Shown: piece after piece, positions 33,345-41,243 of the stretch
How positions within the stretch are numbered: the stretch's first letter is position 1
Layout: every line of letters starts with the position of its first letter
Source: Metarhizobium sp017305935
GTDB taxonomy: Bacteria; Pseudomonadota; Alphaproteobacteria; Rhizobiales; Rhizobiaceae
DNA: 64,000 nucleotides
Direction of reading: 5' to 3'
Assembly: GCF_029601685.1 (NCBI RefSeq)
Contig: NZ_JARRIR010000009.1
Location: forward strand, 220,612 to 284,611
Notes under the pieces: generated by a model
The model's input: only the letters and a program-made list of their open reading frames with translations
Database searches by the model: none
Told to the model about the DNA's origin: nothing
Position numbers and translations under genes: made by a program

Positions 33345-34325
33345 TTACGGCGCGACGATCGGCTGCGCCTTCAGCACGCTGTCGCGCGGCTCGGCGCCGG
33401 CGAACAGGCTGCCTTCCTCGAACCAGGATTTCGGCGCCGGCGCGCCCCACAGCGTCTGGCGCTGCGGATCCTTCAGATCCCACTTGATCGGCTCCAGGTC
33501 GGGGTCGACCGTCTGGTAATCCGAGCAGTAGATCTCGATGCGATGGCCGTCGGGATCGCGGATATAGAGGAAGAAGGCATTGGAAATGCCGTGACGGCCG
33601 GGGCCGCGCTCGATGTTCGGCAGCCAGCCGGTGGTCGACATCAGGTCGAGCAGGTCGATGATGTTGAGCGGCGTCGGCACCCAGAAGGCGGTGTGGTGCA
33701 GGCGCGGACCCTTGCCGTTGGTGAAGGCGATGTCATGGACGCCGCCCTTGCGGTGCGTCCAGGCTGCCCAGAGACGGCCGGTTTCCTCGTCGGCGGTGTA
33801 TTCCGTCACGCGGAAACCGATCTCGTTGTAGAAGGCGACGCTTTCGTCGACATTGGGCGAGAAGCAGTTGAAATGATCGATGCGCAGCGGCTTCACGCCC
33901 TTGTAGAGCGCGTATTTCTGGTGGATCGGCGGCAGGCGGTCCATCTTGGAGTAGAACTCCAGCGGAATGCCATGCGGATCGCGGGTGCGGAAGGTTCGGC
34001 TCTGGTAAGGACGCTCGATCCATTCGACCGGCAGGCCCTTGCCCTTGAAGAAATGCTCGGCCTTGTCGAGGTCTTCTTCGGAATAGACCTTGAAGCCGAG
34101 GTCGCGGGCTTCGGCCTTGTCGGCCTTCTTGAGCACGATGCAGTGATGGCCGCGCTCTTCCAGCGCCCGCAGATAGATCGTGTCCTTGTCCTCGTCGGTC
34201 ACCTGCAGGCCGAGCGTATCGACATAGAAGGCGCGCGACTTGGCAAGATCGGTGACGGCGAGTTCGACGTGGCTGAGGCGCACGATGTTGAAGGCTGGGT
34301 AGAGATTGGGGGTCGGTAGGGCCAT
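33345..34325 (-). CDS. hpaD: 3,4-dihydroxyphenylacetate 2,3-dioxygenase
   Basis: A 326-residue extradiol dioxygenase of the vicinal-oxygen-chelate type. It opens the homoprotocatechuate ring to 5-carboxymethyl-2-hydroxymuconate semialdehyde. There are two VOC domains. The first begins IVRLSHVELAVTDLAKSRAFY. The second holds the metal site: His151 in LRIDHFN, the His pair at 210-211 in RLHHTAFWVP, and Glu264 in HRIEIYCSDY. The length and C-terminal segment match homoprotocatechuate 2,3-dioxygenases of the Brevibacterium/Arthrobacter type rather than the E. coli type. The ATG follows GAGGAGGAAATC. It lies between hpaE and the FAH gene. Confidence 0.93.
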   Translation of the reverse strand: MALPTPNLYPAFNIVRLSHVELAVTDLAKSRAFYVDTLGLQVTDEDKDTIYLRALEERGHHCIVLKKADKAEARDLGFKVYSEEDLDKAEHFFKGKGLPVEWIERPYQSRTFRTRDPHGIPLEFYSKMDRLPPIHQKYALYKGVKPLRIDHFNCFSPNVDESVAFYNEIGFRVTEYTADEETGRLWAAWTHRKGGVHDIAFTNGKGPRLHHTAFWVPTPLNIIDLLDLMSTTGWLPNIERGPGRHGISNAFFLYIRDPDGHRIEIYCSDYQTVDPDLEPIKWDLKDPQRQTLWGAPAPKSWFEEGSLFAGAEPRDSVLKAQPIVAP

Positions 34326-34364
34326 GATTTCCTCCTCAAAGTGTCGGGTGCGGCGAGTGGGCGC

Positions 34365-35879
34365 TCAGCCGCCGAGTTTCTGGATGGCGTGCGCCGAGTT
34401 GGCAAAGGCGACGTTCTTGGTTTCCATGTAGAAATCGAAGGACCAGTCGCCGCCGTCACGGCCGATGCCGGAGTTCTTGACGCCGCCGAACGGCGTCGGC
34501 AGATGGCGGACGTTTTCGGAATTCACCCAGATCATGCCGGCTTCCAGCGCATCGGTGAAGCGGAAGGCGCGGGTGACGTCGTTGGTCCAGAGATAGCCGG
34601 TCAGGCCGTATTGCACGTCGTTGGCAAGCGCCAGCGCCTCGGCCTCGTCCTTGAACGGGATAGCGGTCAGGACCGGGCCGAAAATTTCTTCCTGGGCGAT
34701 GCGCATCTGGTTATGGGCGCCGGTGAACAGCGTCGGCGAGACATAGCAGCCGCCGCCCGGACCATCGAATTTTGCGCCGCCGGCGGCAACGGTCGCACCT
34801 TCGCCACGGCCGATCTCGATATATTCCAGCACCTTCTTTTCATGCACCGGATGGATCAGCGGGCCGACGACGGTTTCCGGGTCGAGCGGGTGACCGACCT
34901 TGATGCGCTTGGCCTTTTCGGCGACCAGTGCCGTGAACTTGTCGTAGACGCTTTCCTCGACCAGCAGGCGCGAGGACGAGGTGCAGCGCTCGCCGTTCAG
35001 CGAGTAGATCATGAAGACGGCGGCATCCGCCGCGCGCTCCAGGTCGGCATCGGCGAAGACCACGACCGGGTTCTTGCCGCCGAGTTCGAAATGCACGCGC
35101 TTGAGGGTATCGGCACCCTGCTTCATGATCATCGAGCCGGTGCGGCTTTCGCCGACGAAACCGATGGCCTTGATCGCGGGATGTTCGGTCAGCGCCTTGC
35201 CGGCGTCTTCGCCGAGGCCGTTGACGAGGTTCCAGACGCCCTTCGGCAGGCCGGCTTCCTCGGCGATCTCGACCAGCAGGCGGGCGGTGAGCGGCGAGAA
35301 TTCGGCCGGCTTGTGGACGATGGTGCAGCCAGCGGCAAGTGCCGGCGCAATCTTCCAGGTCGACAGCATGAACGGCGTGTTCCACGGCGTGATGATGCCG
35401 ACCGGGCCGATCGGCACGCGGGTCGTCAGGTTGACCTGGCCGGGGCCGCGCAGCGCCTTGCCGTCACGGGCTTCCGGGGCGCGGTCGGCGAAGAAGCGGA
35501 AGTTTTCCGCGCCGCGCAAAGCGGCCTTGGCCATGAACTTCAGCGACTGCCCGGTGTCCATGCATTCGACGAAGGCGATTTCTTCGGCCCGCGCCACGAT
35601 GGCGTCGGCGATCTTGTGCAAAAGCTTCTTGCGGGCCGTGCCGTCCATCGCCGCCCATGCCGGGAAGGCAGCCTTTGCGGCTTGTGCCGCGCGGTCGATA
35701 TCGGCAGCCTTGCCGCGCGCGACCTGGGCCAGCGGCTTCAGGTCGACCGGCGAGATCGTCTCGAAGGTGGCGCCGTCGGCGGCCGCAACGTCTTCGCCGC
35801 CGATGCGGTTCAGGACGCCGTTTTCGAATTTCTGCAGATAGGCTTTCGCCTTGGCAATGTTTTCGTCGAGCTTGGACAT
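34365..35879 (-). CDS. hpaE: 5-carboxymethyl-2-hydroxymuconate semialdehyde dehydrogenase
   Basis: A 504-residue aldehyde dehydrogenase, the expected length for HpaE. It oxidises the ring-cleavage semialdehyde to 5-carboxymethyl-2-hydroxymuconate with NAD. The cofactor segment is GIITPWNTPFMLSTWKIAPAL. The catalytic Glu265 lies in FELGGKNPV and the catalytic Cys299 in LNGERCTSSSRL. C-terminal WVNSENVRHLPTPFGGVKNSG is typical of this subfamily. It sits between hpaF and hpaD, with GGAGTGACC before the ATG. The gaps to its neighbours are short, so it is part of one transcript. Confidence 0.95.
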   Translation of the reverse strand: MSKLDENIAKAKAYLQKFENGVLNRIGGEDVAAADGATFETISPVDLKPLAQVARGKAADIDRAAQAAKAAFPAWAAMDGTARKKLLHKIADAIVARAEEIAFVECMDTGQSLKFMAKAALRGAENFRFFADRAPEARDGKALRGPGQVNLTTRVPIGPVGIITPWNTPFMLSTWKIAPALAAGCTIVHKPAEFSPLTARLLVEIAEEAGLPKGVWNLVNGLGEDAGKALTEHPAIKAIGFVGESRTGSMIMKQGADTLKRVHFELGGKNPVVVFADADLERAADAAVFMIYSLNGERCTSSSRLLVEESVYDKFTALVAEKAKRIKVGHPLDPETVVGPLIHPVHEKKVLEYIEIGRGEGATVAAGGAKFDGPGGGCYVSPTLFTGAHNQMRIAQEEIFGPVLTAIPFKDEAEALALANDVQYGLTGYLWTNDVTRAFRFTDALEAGMIWVNSENVRHLPTPFGGVKNSGIGRDGGDWSFDFYMETKNVAFANSAHAIQKLGG

Positions 35880-35947
35880 GGGGTCACTCCGTCAGCAAAA
35901 GGGGTTGCCGGCAGCGGACGTCAGCGCGCCGGCGCGGATGAAATGGA

Positions 35948-36340
35948 TCAGGCCTGCTTGTCGCGCAGGCGGGGATGGATGGCGTTCTTCTTCCAGCTCA
36001 GCTCCGCGTCGATCTCGCGGATCTCCAGCGTCAGCGCGAAATGCGGGGTCGCAAACAGCGGCGCCAGGAAGTCGGTGACCGTGGCGAAAATCGCCTCCCC
36101 GGTCTGCTTCTTCTCCTCGGCGCTGCGGCCCTTGCCGATGCGGAAGGACATGTCGATGAAGCCGTTTTCGGGCAGCAGGTCGGCCACGGCATAGGCATCG
36201 GCGCGCAAGGCCCGCACCCGCACGGCGCCAAGCTCGAACAGGCCGGTCGTCATGATCGTCGCATGCACCGCCTTGCACAGCCCGTCGAAGTCGACTGATA
36301 CATCGAGATTGGCGGAATATTCCATGGTGAAATGCGGCAT
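35948..36340 (-). CDS. hpaF: 5-carboxymethyl-2-hydroxymuconate Delta-isomerase
   Basis: A 130-residue protein of the 4-oxalocrotonate tautomerase-related CHMI family. It starts MPHFTMEYSANL, with the conserved Pro after the initiator Met that serves as catalytic base. LGAVRVRALRADAY and MSFRIGKGRSAEEKKQTGEAIFATV are conserved family segments. It shifts the double bond in 5-carboxymethyl-2-hydroxymuconate before decarboxylation. It is the first gene of the hpa meta-cleavage operon, with GAAGGGAGGGACC before the ATG. The HpaR-type operator lies 52-63 bp upstream, in the divergent gap. Confidence 0.94.
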   Translation of the reverse strand: MPHFTMEYSANLDVSVDFDGLCKAVHATIMTTGLFELGAVRVRALRADAYAVADLLPENGFIDMSFRIGKGRSAEEKKQTGEAIFATVTDFLAPLFATPHFALTLEIREIDAELSWKKNAIHPRLRDKQA

Positions 36341-36391
36341 GGTCCCTCCCTTCTGGATTGCCCCGCATTGCCGGGGCCTTTCTTATTATAT

Positions 36392-36414
36392 TTAACATGT
36401 TAATGATATTGTCC
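36392..36414. promoter_or_regulatory. HpaR-type operator and shared element, copy 2 (hpaF/hpaR divergent gap)
   Basis: A perfect 12-bp palindrome TTAACATGTTAA (36392-36403), followed by TGATATTGTCC that matches the TTGAC end of the other copies. It lies midway in the 133-bp hpaF-hpaR gap, as expected for a MarR-type repressor controlling both directions. Confidence 0.75.
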
Positions 36415-36473
36415 GATGTGTCAAGCGGCTTGTTCACCCGAAAAATCGGCGCGCGATTGAAAAGGACGGAAAA

Positions 36474-36962
36474 ATGCACCATAGAGCCAGCATGCAAGAC
36501 ACTCCGTCCAAATCCAAATTGCCGCAGGATGCGCTGTTGCCGCGCAACACCCGCCGTTCCCTGCCGATCGCGCTGTTGCGCGCCCGCGAAGCGGTGATGA
36601 CGCATTTCCGCCCGATGCTGGCCGAGCACGACATCACCGAGCAGCAATGGCGCGTCATCCGCATCCTTGCCGAAGCCGGCACCGTCGATGCCTCCGACAT
36701 GGCCGATCGCGCCTTCATCCTGGCGCCCAGCCTGACCCGCATCATCCGTTCGCTGGAAGAGCGCGGCATCATCACCAAGGCCAAGGACGACAATGACGGC
36801 CGGCGGGTGCTGTTGCGCATCACCCCGGCCGGCCTCGCCATCATCGACGAGGTGGCCCCGGAAAGCCGCCTCATCTACGAAACGCTCGAAAAGCGCTTCG
36901 GCGGCGAGCGCATCGACCAGCTTCTCGACATGCTGGACGAACTGGCGAGCATCAACGACTGA
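36474..36962 (+). CDS. hpaR: MarR family regulator of the homoprotocatechuate operon
   Basis: A 162-residue MarR protein of the HpaR subfamily. It opens with LPRNTRRSLPIALLRAREAVMTHFRPMLAEHDITEQQWRVIRILAE. The winged helix is VDASDMADRAFILAPSLTRIIRSLEERGIITKAKDDNDGRRVLLRITPAG, with the D-x-R wing motif. It should repress the divergent hpa operon until a pathway intermediate such as 4-hydroxyphenylacetate binds. The ATG at 36474 follows AAAGGACGG; another ATG lies 18 bp inside. The last 11 bp overlap the convergent kinase gene. Confidence 0.94.
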   Translation: MHHRASMQDTPSKSKLPQDALLPRNTRRSLPIALLRAREAVMTHFRPMLAEHDITEQQWRVIRILAEAGTVDASDMADRAFILAPSLTRIIRSLEERGIITKAKDDNDGRRVLLRITPAGLAIIDEVAPESRLIYETLEKRFGGERIDQLLDMLDELASIND

Positions 36963-37938
36963 CCTCTTCGGCCAGCGCCCGCACATCGGCGACATAGCGT
37001 TTCAGGCGGGCGGCGTTGTCGGGCAGATCCGGCCGCGCCGCCGCCCAGCCGATATAGGTGAGCGCCCGCAACAGCAGGAACAGCGGCAGGTGGACGAATT
37101 CCGCTTTTGCCTGCGGCCGCACCGCGGCATAACCCGCCAGCAGCGCGTCGCGCAGATCGGCAAAATCCGCCTCGCGCCGGTTGCGCAGTAGCGTCGTCGC
37201 CAGTTCGAACAGGCGGAAGCCAAAACCGCAATCGTCGAAATCGATGAAAGCCACCCCCTCGCCCTGCACGAAGACGTTTTCGCGCACGAGGTCAGCATGG
37301 ATCAGGCCGTAACCCAGCACTGGCGCCAATGCCGAGAGTTTTTCCGAGAGTTTTTCGCGCAGGCGCGTCAAGAAATCGCGGTCCTCGGGCGACAAGGCCT
37401 CGCAATCCCAGAACCGGCCCCAGAAGGGCGCTTCGCCCAAGAGGCCGGCGGCATCCCAGGCCGGGCGCTCGAAACCGTCGGCTTTCGAAAACGCATCGGC
37501 CGCATCGTGCATGCGCGCCATGTCGCGGCCGATGGCGGCGAAGATCGCCGGCAGGTCGCGGCCTTCGCGCGGCAGCGGTACGCCGGTTTCACCGAGCGGC
37601 TCGCCCTCCACCCAGCCGATCAGGTCGGCATAATGCGGCACGTCTCCATCCGCTTGCAAAGCGACGAGCAATGTGCCGCCGGTGGCCGGGATCGGCTCCG
37701 GCACGGCAAGACCGTGCCGGCGCAGATCCGCCATCCAGGCCAGTTCCGAGGCAAGGGCGGCTTGCGAGTGATACGCCGGGCGATGCAGACGCAGCGCCGC
37801 CGACCTGCCATCGGCGAGGCGCACCTTGAACACCGCGTTCTCGCGGTATTTCAGCAATTCGGGCACTTGGCCCAGCAGGTTCCAATGGGCAAGGGCGGCC
37901 TTCGCCCTCGCCGTCAGGGTTTCGACGATGCCGTCCAT
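36952..37938 (-). CDS. APH-type phosphotransferase (homoserine/hydroxylysine-kinase-like)
   Basis: A 328-residue kinase of the aminoglycoside phosphotransferase fold. The N-lobe contains KYRENAVFKVRLADGRSAALRLHRP. The catalytic loop is YGLIHADLVRENVFVQGEGVAFIDFDDCGFGFRLFELATTL, with Asp in HAD and the metal-binding D-F-D-D. The C-terminus is helical. Relatives phosphorylate hydroxyl groups of small amines or amino acids, for example hydroxylysine kinase. The ATG at 37938 lies 4 bp after the stop of a class-III aminotransferase-like gene. That pairing recalls the kinase plus phospho-lyase pairs for hydroxylysine or ethanolamine. It is the last gene of the iclR-led operon. Confidence 0.82.
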   Translation of the reverse strand: MDGIVETLTARAKAALAHWNLLGQVPELLKYRENAVFKVRLADGRSAALRLHRPAYHSQAALASELAWMADLRRHGLAVPEPIPATGGTLLVALQADGDVPHYADLIGWVEGEPLGETGVPLPREGRDLPAIFAAIGRDMARMHDAADAFSKADGFERPAWDAAGLLGEAPFWGRFWDCEALSPEDRDFLTRLREKLSEKLSALAPVLGYGLIHADLVRENVFVQGEGVAFIDFDDCGFGFRLFELATTLLRNRREADFADLRDALLAGYAAVRPQAKAEFVHLPLFLLLRALTYIGWAAARPDLPDNAARLKRYVADVRALAEEVSR

Positions 37939-37942
37939 GGTC

Positions 37943-39226
37943 TCACAACCCGCCCAGTACGTCGTCGAGCGTCGACAGCATGAAGTCGGCATTCTCCTTG
38001 GTGAACGGCATGGGCGGGCGGATCTTGGTGGCGTTCTGGTGAATGCCGAGCTTGCCCATCAGCACGCCGCGCTCGCGCATCTCGTTGATGACGCGGGTGG
38101 CGATGTCGGAGGCCGGGGTCTTTTCCTGGCGGTCGAGCACCAGCTCCGCGCCGAAGAACAGACCGCTGCCGCGCACATTGCCGATCAGCGCATGCTTTTC
38201 CGCCAGTTTCTGCAGGCCCTGCCGGGCGTAGGCGCCGACCTCAAACGCATTGGCTTGAAGCTTTTCCTCCTCCAGCACGTCGAGAACGGCCATGGCCGCC
38301 GCGCAGGAGACCGGATTGCCGCCAAAGGTGTTGAAATAACGGAAAGCCTTGCGGAAGGCATTCAGCGTGTCCGAACTGGCGACAACGCCGCCAATCGGAT
38401 GGCCGTTGCCCATCGGCTTGCCGAGGGTGACGACGTCGGGAACGATGCCTGCCTTCTGGTGGCCCCACATATGGGTGCCGGTGCGGCCGAAACCGGGCTG
38501 CACCTCGTCGCAAATGATAAGGCCGCCCGCCTTGCGCACGGCGGCGACGGCCGGCGCGAGGAAGTTCTCCGGCAGATCCGGAAACCCCTCATTGGCAAAG
38601 AAGGGATCGATGATCAGCGCCGAAAAACCGAAGGGGCTTTCCTGCAAGGAGGCAATCGCTTTTTCCACCTCCGCCGCCCAAGCCTCCGCAAACGCCTGTC
38701 CGCCCTCGCCGCCGAGCGGTCGATAGGCATCCGGGGCCGGCACGTGGCGGACATGGCCGCCATAGCCGCCGACCGGCGGCATGCGCGTCGAAAGCTGCGA
38801 CACCGCCGCGGTGTTGCCGTGATAGGTGAAGTTGGTGGCGATCACGCCGGTCTTGCCGGTCACCGCCTGCGCCATGCGGAGCGCCACGTCATTGGCCTCG
38901 CTGCCGGTGCAGGTCAGGATCGCGGTATCGAGGCTCTTGTCGAAGGTCGCCGTCAGCCGCTCGACATAGTCGAGAATGCCCTCATGCAGGTAGCGCGTAT
39001 GGGTGTTCAATGTCGAAGCCTGGCGGCAGATCGCCTCGACGACGCGCGGATGGCAGTGGCCGACATGCGGCACATTGTTGTAGCAATCGAGATATTTGCG
39101 CCCGTCCGCATCCCACAGCCACACACCCTCGCCCTTCACCAGATGGACGGGGTCGTTGTAGAACAGCGACATGTTCTTGCCGAGCAGCCGCTCGCGGCGT
39201 TCGCGCAATGCCTGTTCGCCGCTCAT
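37943..39226 (-). CDS. Class-III aminotransferase-fold PLP enzyme (possible phospho-lyase)
   Basis: A 427-residue PLP enzyme. The PLP-binding acidic residue is in GLIICDEVQPGFGRTG (Asp240), and the Schiff-base lysine in VTLGKPMGNGHPIGG (Lys270). RYLHEGILDYVERL and TCTGSEANDVALRMAQAVTG are as in the AGXT2/ETNPPL branch, whose members act as transaminases or as phospho-lyases on phosphorylated amino alcohols. The GTGHMWGHQK-like THMWGHQKAGIVPD segment fits that branch. The gene lies one base after a second aminotransferase gene and 4 bp before the kinase gene. That spacing favours a kinase/lyase pair, but ordinary transamination is equally allowed by the sequence. Confidence 0.85.
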   Translation of the reverse strand: MSGEQALRERRERLLGKNMSLFYNDPVHLVKGEGVWLWDADGRKYLDCYNNVPHVGHCHPRVVEAICRQASTLNTHTRYLHEGILDYVERLTATFDKSLDTAILTCTGSEANDVALRMAQAVTGKTGVIATNFTYHGNTAAVSQLSTRMPPVGGYGGHVRHVPAPDAYRPLGGEGGQAFAEAWAAEVEKAIASLQESPFGFSALIIDPFFANEGFPDLPENFLAPAVAAVRKAGGLIICDEVQPGFGRTGTHMWGHQKAGIVPDVVTLGKPMGNGHPIGGVVASSDTLNAFRKAFRYFNTFGGNPVSCAAAMAVLDVLEEEKLQANAFEVGAYARQGLQKLAEKHALIGNVRGSGLFFGAELVLDRQEKTPASDIATRVINEMRERGVLMGKLGIHQNATKIRPPMPFTKENADFMLSTLDDVLGGL

Positions 39227-39227
39227 C

Positions 39228-40586
39228 TCACTGCCCCTTCGCGGCGGTCAGGCCGGCATCCAGCGCCGAGACGATTTTCTGCACATCGGCGGCGGTGATG
39301 ACCAGCGGCGGCGAGATGATGACGTTGGCGCCTGACGTGCGGACCATGACGCCCTCGTCATAGGCGACGTCATAGACCTTCTGCACGACGTCCTTGGCGG
39401 CCGCACTTTTCTTGGCGCGGTCGGAGACAAGCTCCACCGCCGCCATCAGGCCCCTGCCGCGCACGTCGCCGACCAGCTCATGCTTGGCCTTCAGGCCTTC
39501 CAGCCCGGCCATCAGCTCCGGCCCACACGCGGCGGCATTGGCGGCGGTGTTGACGCGGGCGGTTTCCTTCAGCGTCGCAAGCGCGGCTGCTGCGCCCACC
39601 GGATGGCCGGAATAGGTGTAGCCGTGGCCGATGGCGCCGAAAGCGGTCTTGTCGGCTTCGAACACGCTCGCCACCTTGTCGGAGATCATCACCGCGCCGA
39701 AGGGGAAATAGCCGTTGGTGATCGCCTTGGCGGTGGTCATCATGTCGGGCTTGACGCCCCAGCCGCGCGAGCCGGTCCAGGCGCCGGTGCGGCCGAAGGC
39801 GGTGATGACCTCGTCGGCGATCAGCAGGATGCCGTGCTTGTCGCAGATGGCGCGCATCAGCGGCATGAAGGTCTCATGCGGCACGATGACGCCACCGGCC
39901 CCCAGCACCGGCTCCATGATGAAGGCGGCGATGGTATCGGCGCCCTGGAAGGCGATCTCGTCCTCGAACTGGCGGGCAATCGCCTGTGCAATCTCAGCCG
40001 GATCGGTGGTGTTGAAGGGGTTGCGATAGGGATAGGGCGCGGCGAGATGGAAGACGCCGGGCAGCAGCGGCTCGTAGTTGCGGCGGAAATTGGCATTGCC
40101 GTTGACCGAAGCGCCGCCGAAATGCGTGCCGTGATAGCCCTTCTTCAGCGCCACGAACTTGGTACGCTCCGGCTGGCCGTTGATCTTGTGGAACTGGCGG
40201 GCGAGCCTCAGCGCCGTCTCGACCGAATCCGAACCGCCCGAGGTGAAGAAGGCGCGGGTCAGCCCGTCTTCCTTGAAAAATTCGGCCAGCTCATAGGAAA
40301 GCTCGATCAGCGGCGAATTGGTGGTGCCGCGGAAGGTCGAGTAATAGGGCAGCTCGTCGAGCTGGTCGCGGATCGCCTTCTTTACCGGCTCGCAGGAATA
40401 GCCGAGATTGACGTTCCACAGCCCGCCGACGGCATCCAGTACCTTCTTGCCGTGGATATCGACGACCTCGACGCCCTCGGCGGCATTGATGATGCGCGGC
40501 GGCTTTGCCTGCATCTCGGCCGGATGCGCCATGGGATGCCAGAGATGGCGGGCATTGTTCTCGATCAGGAAGTTGGAATCGCGCAT
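39228..40586 (-). CDS. Class-III aminotransferase (omega-amino acid/amine:pyruvate type)
   Basis: A 452-residue PLP-dependent transaminase. It starts with HLWHPMAHPAEMQ. Substrate and cofactor segments are TSGGSDSVETALRLARQFHKINGQPERTKFVALKKGYHG, IADEVITAFGRTGAW (Asp258) and TTAKAITNGYFPFGAVMIS with Lys287. This set is typical of omega-amino-acid or putrescine:pyruvate aminotransferases. It probably moves an amino group from a terminal amine to pyruvate, giving an aldehyde for one of the aldehyde dehydrogenases nearby. It is followed after one base by the second class-III gene and lies 12 bp after the HAD gene. Confidence 0.9.
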   Translation of the reverse strand: MRDSNFLIENNARHLWHPMAHPAEMQAKPPRIINAAEGVEVVDIHGKKVLDAVGGLWNVNLGYSCEPVKKAIRDQLDELPYYSTFRGTTNSPLIELSYELAEFFKEDGLTRAFFTSGGSDSVETALRLARQFHKINGQPERTKFVALKKGYHGTHFGGASVNGNANFRRNYEPLLPGVFHLAAPYPYRNPFNTTDPAEIAQAIARQFEDEIAFQGADTIAAFIMEPVLGAGGVIVPHETFMPLMRAICDKHGILLIADEVITAFGRTGAWTGSRGWGVKPDMMTTAKAITNGYFPFGAVMISDKVASVFEADKTAFGAIGHGYTYSGHPVGAAAALATLKETARVNTAANAAACGPELMAGLEGLKAKHELVGDVRGRGLMAAVELVSDRAKKSAAAKDVVQKVYDVAYDEGVMVRTSGANVIISPPLVITAADVQKIVSALDAGLTAAKGQ

Positions 40587-40598
40587 GGGGATATCCTT

Positions 40599-41243
40599 TC
40601 AAATTCCAAGCATTTTCAGGGCCTGCGCATAAGAATCGGCAGGCCGGGTCACGTCGAAATGCACATAGGGAAGGCCGACGGCTTCGGCCCCCTCGATATT
40701 CTTCTTCTGGTCGTCGACGAACACGCAATCCGCCCGGTCGATGCCCACTTCCGCCAGCACCTGCTCATAGGCGCGCGGATCGGGCTTGAGGATTTTTGTA
40801 TAAGTCGCATCGACGATGACGTCGAACAGCTCGATCAACGGGAAACGCTTGCGGAATTCGACGCCGTAGAACAGGTCGAGTTCGTTGGAGAGGATGGCGA
40901 GCTTCAGCCCGGCCTCCTTGGCGCGCAGGATGGCGTCTCGCGCTTCGGGACGCAAGACCAGTTCGGCATCGGCGCCGCGCGCTCGCTGCACGAAAGTCTT
41001 CATGTCGTCCCACTCTTCGCCGAGCATCGCGCCGACTTCGCGGGTGCGGGTCATCCAGTAATCGCGCTCGGTGATTTCGCGCGCCTGCATCGAGACCCAG
41101 AGCGGGTCGGTCGAGGGGTCGAAGGGACCGCGCCAGGTCAGCGTGCCCGCCGGCAGCCCGAGCGCCCGCTCGGTGATGTCATGCGTCTCGAACAGCGTGC
41201 GGGTGACGACACCGCCGAAATCGAGGATCAATGCCTTGTTCAT
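40599..41243 (-). CDS. HAD family hydrolase, subfamily IA, with atypical motif I
   Basis: A 214-residue HAD protein. Motif I is LILDFGGVV: the nucleophile Asp8 is present, but the usual Asp two residues later is Gly10, as in the YihX/ACAD10-N branch. Motif II is LAILSNE, the motif III lysine is in TKILKPDPRAYE, and motif IV is CVFVDDQKKNIEGAE. The missing Asp suggests altered phosphatase chemistry or a binding role. The start codon overlaps the stop of the Tm-1-like gene (ATGA). In this operon it may act on the phosphorylated product of the APH-type kinase, though this is only inferred. Confidence 0.88.
   Translation of the reverse strand: MNKALILDFGGVVTRTLFETHDITERALGLPAGTLTWRGPFDPSTDPLWVSMQAREITERDYWMTRTREVGAMLGEEWDDMKTFVQRARGADAELVLRPEARDAILRAKEAGLKLAILSNELDLFYGVEFRKRFPLIELFDVIVDATYTKILKPDPRAYEQVLAEVGIDRADCVFVDDQKKNIEGAEAVGLPYVHFDVTRPADSYAQALKMLGI

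Noticed and set aside
34341..36194. A 617-codon plus-strand frame antisense to hpaE and hpaF
   Set aside because: It is a shadow of hpaE with no recognisable domain.
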